Below, piece by piece: positions 18,976 through 29,971 of a stretch of DNA of 64,000 nt; position 1 is the stretch's first letter; each line of letters opens with the position of its first letter. Both the position numbers and the translations under genes were made by a program. The notes under the pieces are model-generated. The model was given only the letters and a program-made list of their open reading frames with translations, was not told the origin of the DNA and searched no databases. Source of the stretch: Alentia gelatinosa (Eukaryota > Annelida > Polychaeta > Phyllodocida > Polynoidae); assembly GCA_950022655.1 (NCBI GenBank), contig OX465580.1:125099016-125163015 (forward strand). The letters are read 5' to 3'.

Positions 18976-20640
18976 ATCCAATGATTCCAATGGAACCTCA
19001 GGAGATTTGAGGCGACTGCAATAGATTGGAATACCTAATTAAAGAACCATAGTTCCTACTCTAAATTCACATCTCCGCGTTCTCCATCTTGCTTATCTCC
19101 GGCTCGTTCCAGCCTCGTTCTGGCCACGTGCGGCCCTTACCGTGAGGACCCAGCGGAGTGCCCTCAATGAGCGATAATAGCGGAAACGACTAAACCACCC
19201 GCCCTCTGTTGGTGATAAGACTGTACAAGGCTTGCAGATGTGAGGTCACAGGCTATCTGGGCACGCACCTCCTAGCGTCGTCGCTCGTGTTTGGTTACGC
19301 TGGGACTCCGTCGTCAATAGGAGAGTGTGTAAACATCAAAATCTAGTCCTGGTTTTGTAGCTGAGAGGAAAACTGAATTTCATCGTCTGCATCTAGTGCT
19401 CAGATAAAACGTATTGTGCAAATCCACATCTGGAGTTCTGAATTCATACTGGAATGTTTTTTTGCACCAAGGCCTACTCAAAACAAGGTCAATTTAACGT
19501 AAGCATGATCACCTAAATCTAAACCTCTAAGGCAGATATGTTTTTTCTATCAGAGGGAAACCGATCATGTTTACTACTTACCTTGCTGATTAACTAGGGC
19601 ATGATTTCACGGTCACTAGTATTCTCGTTGTACACAAAGTCTAAACAGAACAAGTATGCAAAAAGTTGTTTAGTAGGAAATCAGAAACCTTTCCATGGAA
19701 TTGGAGCATGATTTTCTTTCCCTTCTGTGTGTCATATTATGCAGATTGTAAACCGTATTGTTGTAAAGATTCAAAGATAGAAACATTATTGGTGGAAGTT
19801 GTAACCTAAATAAATCATACTATGATATTCGGAACTACGAACTTCCTGGGGCAGGGTGATGAAAGCCAGCTATACACATACGGTTCACACCTAAGCCCCT
19901 TTATCAGCTAAATCAAATGTATTATCTCCATGTAGATGCGAAATATATCAAGAACTACGAATGGCCAATATGGAAATTCTTTATAAAAAAAAGAACGTAG
20001 GAACGTAGGTAGGGAGGGTCAGTTAAATACAGCAGGTCCATGCACTTGATTGTTACCAATATGGATAGTAGTTCTAAAGATGTGATAGCTGCTGAGTTCG
20101 GGAATACACTCAGTTGGGCATACATGTAAATCAGCGGGGGAAAGAGGACCCCCAAGAGCGCGGTAGGTGGGGGATACTTTGAAGTGAGAACATCAAATCA
20201 CAAACGATCCGCCCCCAGGCCATCTGAAAACAAGTCTTTGATGAGCGTGTCCAAATGCCCACGGCCGCCTCATATTAACGTTACACACTGCCTCATGGCC
20301 GCCTGGTATTATTGCTATTCAACGTGTCCCACGACAGAGCATACACAGAGTAATAAAATACCTCCTGAATTATGTGCATGAATTAAAAATGGAACGCTTT
20401 GATGCACTGACACCATCGAAGTCCTGTTTGAAGTTGAAATTCAATCGAGAATTTATTTTATGAGCTTCTATTTACTGACTCTTCCCACACATGCAAGTTA
20501 GGGGAAGGTAATAGATAAATTCTTTGAAAAGAATTTGTTCTGCATTGAGAACAAAATTTAAAGGTAATAGATAAAGTCACGATAGCAGACGATCCTTCGT
20601 GAGTTCATTTAAACGTCATTTCTTCTACAGATAATATCAG
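18976..20640. other. No gene seen
   Basis: Unique-looking AT-rich sequence with one CpG-rich patch at about 19070-19320. No domain-like reading frame. Confidence 0.4.
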
Positions 20641-22525
20641 TGTAATCAACCTAAACACAGTCTTCAGTGTGTCTCGTGCCATCTTTGGTACACTGCCGGG
20701 TACACAGTGTATGCTACTGTCGTATTACCATGGGAACGGGAATTCATCTTTTGGCATGTCGTTCACTGATAGCATTGTGTCCGGTCCTCCGCAGCGTCCA
20801 CCCAGCGTCCCTCCGGCGTCCCACCCCCTGGTCACCTCAACAGTTACTAGGTTCACCCTTGACCCCCAACTGACCAGCCCGCTGACCACAACAGGGACCT
20901 TGTTTCTGCTGCAGCTGCCTTATCCGTGTTTACTGCATCGCTCGGGTATTTGCGTGCGTGGAAATTCAAGGTTGTATGGTTGTGACATCCACCCCCCAAA
21001 AAAGAAAAAATGTTTTAGAAATATTATATTTTACACAAATGAATAAATCCTTAGCTAACGTCATTTTAAAACGTAAACCAATGTGGGACAATTCAAGATA
21101 GACACATTATTTCGGCCTTGAAATTAGACATAGTTATTTTGTGCAAAATGTAATATATTTTCCGAGAATATATATACGGCTATCACTCAGCTGCTAATGT
21201 GGAGTGGGGGATATATGATTTAGATCTATGGACCTCAAAACGATGCAATGACATAAATATCGCAATGTAATGTAGATACACCTAATGTTGTTCCAATATA
21301 TATGCGTGTGTAAATATAAAGGGATAGACATCAAAGGCCGGTAATGACATGTAGTGATGATACATACCATTCCTCTGGGTAGCGGTATTTTCCCACACTC
21401 ATGTTGTCCCCGTTCTCTATGGCTACCGGAGTGACGCAGTGTTTAAATCGTGCGAGCACTGACCAGCTGACCATAGCCCCCGGTGTACACACTCATTACG
21501 GCATTACTGAGTACCCATGCCAGTTGTATCTATACGGTTGCCAAGTGACCCCTACCTCTCCATTAGTCTTCACGTGGGTCCGACCCCGTCATTATCCACT
21601 CTTCATACAAAGTTCTGCCACCAACTGCGCGATTCCGTCCCTCCTACTTGTGTGACCCTCTCCTACCACCCCTCCCACCAGCTCCCACCCAGCAGAAAGT
21701 AACCTATACCGGACTATACTCGTTGATCGGACTGTGGAAAGACATTACTAACTCCCTGTCAATATCTTGTCAATATTAACCGTCCATACGATATGATTTT
21801 CATAGTTAAGAAAAATTATTTTTGAAAAAAAGAAATAGAAATATTTGAGTGAAAGCTACATATTTGAAAGCACCAACCATTGTAGGTATATTTTTGGTTG
21901 TATCATTTAAGTTGTTGTCATTGTTATACTACATACCGCTCGTTTGTGTGGAAAAGCGATGGTTTGTTTTGTCGAACGCAAATTGGAAACAAAAAAAGCA
22001 AAAAAAGCAAAAAAAAAGCCTAAACCCCTGCGAGCTTGAGGCTATATATATATAGAAAAGGATTTGATACAATCATATGTATTCATAGTTACTTGGATAA
22101 CATCCAGAGACTTATAACGCCTGTCATTATCGTAATGTACGCTCAATTGACTGCAATGCCATTGTGACTGTCGTAACAAGCTTAAGAAAATGAATAAAAG
22201 TAATAGTGGTTATATTGACTATACAGGCAAACAGATGGCATAGGTAATGAAGGTGACAAAGGCACCACAGGACCAGCTCTTCTCCATGCCATGTCATCTG
22301 GCTCCATTATGCTGAACACTCTTGTAACCAGACTACCTGATTGTTTTACATTTGATTACCCAGAAACTTGCTGAGATGACATGAGAAGAATGCACTTGAG
22401 AACTACACTCAATACATGTTAGTTTGATGGTGAAACATAATGAAGGCTTTTGAACATATGAATACAATATAATGTTAGCCATGTTTTATTTCAATTATAC
22501 TGAATATTTCGATAAGTCTAGAGTA
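20641..22525. other. No gene seen
   Basis: Frames at 20667-21046 and 21401-21702 are Pro/Ser/Thr-rich and overlap each other in two phases; they resemble no family I recognise. An A-rich AAAAAAGC tandem lies near 21990-22020. Confidence 0.4.
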
Positions 22526-22529
22526 TATA

Positions 22530-23187
<658 letters not shown>

Positions 23188-23428
23188 TGTCCCCCATTCA
23201 CCATCGAGTTTGGAGGGTGCAGTGATATGAACGAGGTGATAGCCGAGTGAATATTCCCAACTGCTCCAAATGAGATGGAGAACGGGGACTCAGATCAATA
23301 CTTTTCTGGTTTTATCTTAGCCTAGAAATTTGTATCTGTTTATCGCCCATTGAATATGAATTAGCGCACTCGCAAGCCTGTTGAGAGCGAGTTAAGCCTA
23401 TTGCCGTTTATACCAGGCTAAGATAAAA
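23188..23428 (+). mobile_element. HT element, class C-like hairpin with variant tail
   Basis: The hairpin (23188-23290) has arms GTCCCCCATTCACCATC / GATGGAGAACGGGGAC and the apex phrase GAGGTGATAGCCGAGTGAATA. The tail (23312-23428) ends in TTATCTTAGCCT and AGGCTAAGATAAA, a perfect inverted pair that differs from the usual TATCTCACCCC end. Confidence 0.75.
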
Positions 23429-24487
23429 TGTAATTCAAAATACCTTATTGGGCCACTACTGAGAATCAAATGTGACCACTCCTCCGAAGTGACTGCATAC
23501 GGCTGGTGCAATAAATGGTAAAAATAAAAGGCCTGCAGATATCAGCGATTTTTCATTGATTCATGATGTTCAAATATTTTGAACAAATCCTCTACATATA
23601 TGTTGCTGGACGACCCCGACGTCTAGCTGGCCAACTGTCAAGTGGAGAAGAAAAAAGAGAATAATTTTCGTGAAACCCAGGCTGAAAAAGGTCACCATAA
23701 ACAAGGAACCTACAAGTATCGCCAGCTAGTCCGCCAGTAGTCAATGCAGTAACATCAGCAATAAAGCTTGCAACGGGACCAAGTCCTAGAGTCACTCATT
23801 TAGATCACTATCCATACACACGATAGTAACAATTTCAGTCTAATGGAGGGCTCTATATTCATTACCAACTCCTTTTGTCCACCTTCAAATCCATAATTAT
23901 TATTTTTTTTAAGGTTTTTATTTATACTGGAGTGAAACAGCTTGGCAAAACAGAGCCTATCCTCCGCTGGCTCCAGTCGTAGAAAATCCTAGTAATGCCC
24001 AAATATACCCGTTACTTGCGAAAGGAGATAAAATCATTGCCATGGGTGAGATGGAAAGTCACGGTAATCCAGCTGTACTAATTATAACTGATAACAGTCA
24101 ATCCCCCACATGATTACAGCCATCCTGGCGATAGATAAACCGGTATCGGAAGACGATCAGGGGCGATCCTGGATATAGAGCTTCTATTCTTACATGAAAT
24201 AGAGAAATATGTTAATTATCGACCCAGTTTTTCTTATCAATTTAGAGCACTAGTAGTATCAATAGGCGATACTATTCTATGTTGACTGTACACGCCAACC
24301 TATTTTTTCTTCTTTACTTTCACGTGTTTATAAATATATCGCACCCGCATTCACACTTGACACCCTTCCGTCTCTGATTCATTGGTAACAAATATCAAAA
24401 CCCACACCTATTGACCTACCCACTCACACGATGGCGTATCTCTAAATACACCTATGTTATACGTACACATTGACGAGCACATACAAG
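23429..24487. other. No gene seen
   Basis: AT-rich unique sequence with T-runs near 23900. No supported coding region. Confidence 0.45.
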
Positions 24488-24785
24488 TAATATTAGGAAA
24501 CGTCCTTACTGAGGACAAAACAGTTCCTGTTCGAGGTCAGTCGTCGATATCATACTGCCCGACGCCATAGGCGGAAGGCAGTATGAAATCGACTACTGAC
24601 CGAGAACGAGAATCGTTTCGTCTACAGTCAGGACGTTTGCTTATTATTATATACCTTTAATCGATGAAAAACGACATTTTAATGACTTATTAAGTCACTC
24701 TCACAGTGGGCACGAACATTATTATTACTGCACCCCTAGCAGTGGGCAGTATTTCACAGACATTCAGACACAGGTATATAATAAT
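24488..24785 (+). mobile_element. HT element class F, copy 1
   Basis: The hairpin (about 24495-24640) has 62-bp arms running from AAACGTCCTTACTGAGGAC to CATACTGCC and back. The tail (24641-24785) starts TTATTATATACCT and ends AGGTATATAATAA. The same hairpin and tail occur at 63643-63911 with a smaller loop. Confidence 0.85.
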
Positions 24786-24924
24786 ACACATCTCATGTAT
24801 GTTAATGTTTATTACGAGCATAAGGAATGCCCACATACATGCCCACTTCAGTCATTTTCCCTTCTCTGTCACAACACCATACGCAGACTATATATGTACA
24901 TATCTTCATAACAAAGAAGAAACC

Positions 24925-25202
24925 AACAATTTTTTGGGTCAAAATCGTCGTTTTTCACGAGTTTGGTAAGTGTGATATGAATGAGGCGACAGCTGAGTGA
25001 ATATCATGTAGCATTTGAACAAGTTGGAGAACGACAACTTTGACCGAAACGAGTTGCTTTCGGTATTTATCTCACCCCTGTACACACATTCTGGACAACA
25101 CACAGGATATAGACCATGTAGAACAGACTGCAATACTCATAGCGACATGGAGAACGAGTTCCCAATGTTAATCATATTGGGAAAGATACCAGTGGTGAGA
25201 TA
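24925..25202 (+). mobile_element. HT element class C, copy 1
   Basis: The hairpin pairs TTGGGTCAAAATCGTCG with ACGACAACTTTGACCGAA; the apex phrase is GAGGCGACAGCTGAGTGAATA. The tail (25068-25202) begins TTATCTCACCCCTGTACAC and ends AGTGGTGAGATAA, with the shared GAGAACGAGTTCCCAATG half. Confidence 0.85.
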
Positions 25203-25207
25203 ATATA

Positions 25208-25493
25208 TATAGGAAACCTATGAAGGTTTAGGGTCAGAGCTCGTATCCCATCGAGTTTGAATCACGTAGTAATTCACAAGGCGAAATCGTGTGAATCACG
25301 TAGCGATTCAAACGAGATTGGATCGAACTCTGATCCTAAACTTGAATAGGATTCTGAATTTATCACATCCTTCACATTGACTAATGGGCTAGCATTTGTG
25401 ACATAATTTTTGATATATTTCCTAAATATCTCATGGGCGTTGCATGCGAGTTCCCAATGTTAAGTCTATGGGAAAAAATACCAGGTGTGATAT
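25208..25493 (+). mobile_element. HT element class B, copy 4
   Basis: The hairpin (25208-25350) arms run GAAACCTATGAAGGTTTAGG, then GTCAGAGCTCG, with the apex AATTCACAAGGCGAAATCG. The tail (25356-25493) starts TTATCACATCC and ends AGGTGTGATATAA; both ends carry the same C-to-A style change, so the inverted repeat is preserved. Confidence 0.85.
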
Positions 25494-25533
25494 AAAATAT
25501 CATACCTGACCCTTCGATATACACTATTTAAAA

Positions 25534-25675
25534 GGAAACCCACGAGATGAAAATAGCTTGGTCCGTACTCCACCGAGTTTGACTGCAGAGTAATTCAGGA
25601 AGCGAAGCTGAGTGAATTACTCTGCGGTCAAACGAGGTGGAGTGCAGACCAAGTTATTTTCATCGAGTGGGTTTC
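25534..25675 (+). repeat. HT element class A hairpin, copy 2
   Basis: Nearly perfect 65-bp arms, from GGAAACCCACGAGATG to TCGAGTGGGTTTCT. The apex is AATTCAGGAAGCGAAGCTGAG with GCGAAGC at 25603-25609. It is followed directly by the tandem array built from its own outer arm and tail. Confidence 0.9.
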
Positions 25676-26673
25676 TCAACTTTCTGATTTTATCTCACCC
25701 CGTATAACAATAAAATAAATCACCCAATTAGCCATTGAGTATTGGGTACACGAACCTCACGGCCGTGGAGTACCAGTTCCTAATGTTTAAGCCTATGGAG
25801 AAAAATACCGGGTTGATAAATACATATATCTAGATTCCCTCTGTAGAATAATACAAGTTATTTTCATCGAGTGGGTTTCTCAACTTTCTGATTCTATCTC
25901 ACCCCGTATAACAATAAAATGAATCACCCAATTAGCCATTGAGTATTGGGTACACGAACCTCACGGCCGTGGAGTACGAGTTCCTAATGTTTAAGCCTAT
26001 GGAGAAAAATACCGGGTTGATAAATACATATATCTAGATTCCCTCTGTAGAATAATACAAGTTATTTTCATCGAGTGGGTTTCTCAACTTTCTGATTTTA
26101 TCTCACCCCGTATAACAATAAAATAAATCACCCAATTAGCCATTGAGTATTGGGTACACGGACCTCACGGCCGTGGAGTACGAGTTCCTAATGTTTAAGC
26201 CTATGGAGAAAAATACCGGGTTGATAAATACATATATCTAGATTCCCTCTGTAGAATAATACAAGTTATTTTCATCGAGTGGGTTTCTCAACTTTCTGAT
26301 TTTATCTCACCCCGTAAAACAATAAAATGAATCACCCAATTACCCATTGAGTATTGGGTACACGAACCTCACGGCCGTGGAGTACCAGTTCCTAATGTTA
26401 AAGCCTATGGAGAAAAATACCGGGTTGAGATAAATACATATATCTAGATTCCCTCTGTAGAATAATACAAGTTATTTTCATCGAGTGGGTTTCTCAACTT
26501 TCTGATTTTATCTCACCCCGTATAACAATAAAATAAATCACCCAATTACCCATTGAGTATTGGCTACACGAACCTCACGGCCGTGGAGTACGAGTTCCTA
26601 ATGTTAAGCCTATGGAGAAAAATACCGGGGTGAGATAAATACATATATCTAGATTCCCTCTGTAGAATAATAC
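25661..26673 (+). repeat. Five-copy 204-bp tandem array of HT class A arm plus tail
   Basis: Units start with CATCGAGTGGGTTTCTC at 25661, 25865, 26069, 26273 and 26479 (periods 204, 204, 204 and 206). Each contains about 26 bp of hairpin arm, the whole tail (TATCTCACCCCGTA.. to ATACCGGG..TGATAAATA) and a linker, TAGATTCCCTCTGTAGAATA. Units differ by a few substitutions; the first three lack two bases in the tail end (GGTTGATAA rather than GGTTGAGATAA or GGGTGAGATAA). Confidence 0.95.
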
Positions 26674-27908
26674 ACCGGCTACGCGTGCCAGAGTGTCGCA
26701 CGCTCATGTCAGTAGTCTCCCTGTTCACCAGGGACAGAGGAGGGTGGGGTGGGCCTCCTCCTCACCCCACCCCCTGCCGTCAGCCACCACCGTGCAGCGC
26801 CTACGCCGTGTGTCTGGTGGTGGCGAGGTGACTGGGTGCAGACAACATGGTCGCCCACAACCTGCCGTGTGTGCTCAGTGAAAATCATGTCACAGGCCCA
26901 GACATTGTGAAGAAAGCCCCCGTTGTTGCATAAAACAATGACGGTCATACGGCGTGCGGCTTTGGATGGCTACAAAGTGGACGTGATTGTCCAGAGAACC
27001 CCTCTTGCATGAAAGTCAGCCATATCGCCACCCATTTTGCTCTATTATTAGATGACTTTTCCATACTCGTGAATATATTGCATATGACAAGAACAGTAAC
27101 TCTTTCTCTGGTGTCATTGTCTTTGTTCTTTAATCTCTGTCCTAAGATCATATTGAATGCCTCATACCTCCAACATTTTGTCTGTAAACTATGTAGACGT
27201 ATCTGGTTGAAATATGAGTTTCCCAAAATGTACATTCAAATGTAATACGTATTTGTAGAAGCCAATACAGTTCATTTGTTGTTATAAAGTTGCTCAAAGA
27301 TATGGAAATGAAATGTCATACACAATGCATTATATCTGCAATCTTTCCATATTAAATGAGTATAGTGACATGAGGTACTTGCAAACTGGTATCAACCAGT
27401 CGGTGTCTGAAATGCAGTGTAGACGTTCTAAAACATATCAGCACAGATGTGGATACACCTGGGAAATTTCCCAAGGTAAATTTCATAATTCCTCAATCAT
27501 TTATGATTAGATAAGCATATTTTATGAAAGATAGAACATCAGACATAAAATAATAAACAAGCTCCTTCGATCAGCAATAAGCTTTATTATCATTTCGACT
27601 ACTTGCTCGGCATATGATAAATTCCTTAACGTTCCTTAACAATGTGGGTATATTAGTATGTTCACTTACTTATGATAACATGATAAAATATTAGTGTGCT
27701 ATAGTTTATCCACTACATTCTGGTGACATCTACAAAATTCAGTATCAGTCTATTTACCATGCACATCCACTATGTGATTGTCCTGACCAAGTGGAAGTCA
27801 TTTTGCCAGAGATGAAAGAGTTTGAATATGATTCTGACCTCGTTAGTTAGGTTGATACGAAGATGTACCATCTGCTTTCACTGAAAGCATCTATGGTCCT
27901 GGATGGGG
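26674..27908. other. No gene seen
   Basis: CpG- and GC-richer up to about 26890, then AT-rich. No domain-like frame. Confidence 0.45.
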
Positions 27909-28192
27909 GAAACTCACGAGATGTAAATAACTTGGTTCGTACTCCACCGAGTTTGACTGCGGAGTAATTCTGAAAAACTCTTTTGTACCTATTGAGAATC
28001 ACAATAAACCTAAATTCAAAAAAAAAATCAAATCAAATCATGTAGCGGTCAAACGAGGGGGAGTGCGGACCAAGCTATTTTCAACGAGTTGATTTCTTGT
28101 TATATCTTACCCCATATGCACGATCAGTAACATTTTGGATCAATTAATAAAATAACTCAACCAATTGGCCATTGAGTAAAGAGTACACTAAT
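27909..28192 (+). mobile_element. HT element class A, copy 3, with apical insertion
   Basis: The left arm (GAAACTCACGAGATG.. to GGAGTAATT) and right arm (GTAGCGGTCAAACGAGG.. to GATTTC) are separated by about 70 bp (27969-28040) that starts TCTGAAAAACTC and ends in an A-rich tail. The tail (from TTATATCTTACCCC) is cut off by the next element at about 28193. Confidence 0.75.
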
Positions 28193-28195
28193 TTA

Positions 28196-28640
28196 TCCTA
28201 CCCCTAATATAAAATCCTATAGGCTTAACATTGACTTCCCGTATGCGCCCATATGTCGCATACGGATAAAAAATCGCTCCTAGGAGCGTACAAAAAATGG
28301 ACCAATCAGAGATCAGCAGCTGAAAGTAGTTCCAAGCGTCTTCAGAGCAGCAAGGAGAGCTATATGAAGGACTTCAGAAAGTTTTTATCATGTTTTTTGT
28401 TATTATCCTCACATAAAAATATCGTTCACAGGGGGAAGGATAAAATCAAAACCTTATTCGTTTTAATCGGGCTCCCGTATGCGATTCCTGGAGTTTTGGC
28501 TCCGGATATCACTACGCCAAACTCCAGTCGTTGCATACGGGAGCCCAGATTAAAACTCATCCGGTTTTACGATATTCCCCCGGCCGTGGAGTATGAGACC
28601 CTAATGTTAACCTTATGGAGAAAAATACTGAGGGTGAGAA
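28196..28640. mobile_element. HT element class G with tails on both sides
   Basis: An inverted tail (28196-28446, TTATCCTACCCC to AAGGATAAAATC, with the shared CTATAGGCTTAACATTGAC half) is followed by the class G hairpin (28445-28570, about 60-bp arms around CCCGTATGC and CCAAACTCC). A forward half-tail follows (28571-28640, GGAGTATGAGACCCTAATG to GAGGGTGAGAA). The 137-codon frame across it is a by-product of the arms. Confidence 0.8.
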
Positions 28641-29178
28641 GGGACATGCTATGCGTTTTATCCTAGTGAAGTTACACTGCACCGCTCCGGTTCATTTTCC
28701 CACAAAACCTGTTTCCCTTAGGTTGCTCTAGCGGTGCAGTGTGCCAGTGAGTAGACAGACGTCGATGCTGGGTACAGTCCCTCCACGGTGAGCCACCACT
28801 GCACCCCCCTCCCCCACGCCCTCGCTCGTACCTCCTCGTATGTCCCCTAGATGTGTGTTTGAGGACAAAGCCCCCTGATATGGGGTTGTAAATAAAAGCA
28901 TGCAACGTGACCTACCTACAATAAACTGGAGTCGGTTGTGTTATCGCTCAGTAGCAGACTTGTACCTGTTGTATATATGTGTGAGAAACTTGGTAGAATG
29001 ACCACCAATAGCGGGCATTTGTATCTGATTTACACTGTGTATATCCCTGGACTGTGTGTGGTGTGTGCACTACTAGGTGACCTGATTTCGACTACTCGCC
29101 TGTTGGCTTTGTTGTCGGGTCGGGTCCTCAGTCCGTGCAGACCGACCTCCCCCGCACTCCCGAGCAGCTCGCACGCAT
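28641..29178. other. No gene seen
   Basis: Mixed composition. A short weak inverted pair flanks 28672-28740 (CTGCACCGCTCCGG / CTAGCGGTGCAG). Confidence 0.4.
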
Positions 29179-29557
29179 TCCAGCACCGAGTAGCTCACAA
29201 CTCATACACTCATACACAGAGTGGCTCACAGCTCAGAAACTCAGTCTACCATTCACGTGAGATTTACACGGAGAGACTCATGTACATCCAGGAGGGTTTG
29301 TCTTGAGACAATTTTCCTGAGATTATTTACTGGTACATGGTCTCTTTGTGTGAAACCACCAGGTTTGAATTCCATGAGACAGATGTGGATTCCAGCACCG
29401 AGTAGCTGACAACTCATACACTCCACTCATACACAGAGTGGCTCACTACTCAGTGACTCAGTCTACCATTCAAGTGGGATTCACACGGAGATTATCTAAT
29501 GGTACATTCTCTCCTTGTGTGACACCCTCAGGTTACGACTCCCTGAGACAGATGTGG
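29179..29557 (+). repeat. Tandem duplication, about 212-bp unit
   Basis: CCAGCACCGAGTAGCT recurs at 29180 and 29392, followed in both by ACTCATACACAGAGTGGC, CTCAGTCTACCATTCA and GAGACAGATGTGG. The second copy has an internal deletion. Confidence 0.85.
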
Positions 29558-29631
29558 AGAAGGGGAAATCATCTTCGTCAATTTCCCCTGCCAAAGTACA
29601 GAATATCAAGGAATTTAGATTTTAAACCTGT

Positions 29632-29971
29632 TTAACCCTTTAAGGACGGGTGCCAGCGGCAGAGCTACCCTCTCAAGGACGGGTGCTGGTGGCACTTTAT
29701 ACCGCTAGGGGACGAGCACATAGTCGTCAAAACCCATAATTTGATTGTTTAATCACGCGATACGATATGTAATCTTAAATATTTCATTTTTTTCTGAATA
29801 TAAATACTATTCGTGGTGTTACACCTACATTCTGTGAAAATTTCATCAATATTGCACCATTATTTCCTTGTTAAAAACGAATTTGTATATTTTTGAGAAA
29901 TAATGCCTTAAGGCATCATTGGCCCTGGGTTGGATGATGCCTCAAGGCATCATTCGCCCTTAAAGGGTTAA
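29632..29971. mobile_element. TTAA-flanked MITE-like element
   Basis: 340 bp between TTAA at 29632-29635 and TTAA at 29968-29971. The termini read CCCTTTAAGGACGGG and ..CGCCCTTAAAGGG, an imperfect inverted pair. Subterminal repeats GGACGGGTGC (two copies) and AAGGCATCATT (two copies) are present. A TTAA target site and CCC termini suit piggyBac-type non-autonomous elements; Kolobok is the alternative. It has no coding capacity. Confidence 0.8.

Noticed and set aside
20667..21046. Possible secreted protein frame of 125 codons
   Set aside because: Pro/Ser-rich by composition, overlapped by another frame of equal quality, no signal peptide or domain.
25661..26673. CRISPR array
   Set aside because: Units are 204 bp, contiguous and without unique spacers; the context is eukaryotic.
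28253..28666. 137-codon plus-strand reading frame
   Set aside because: It runs through the arms of the class G hairpin and its tails; no protein-like features.
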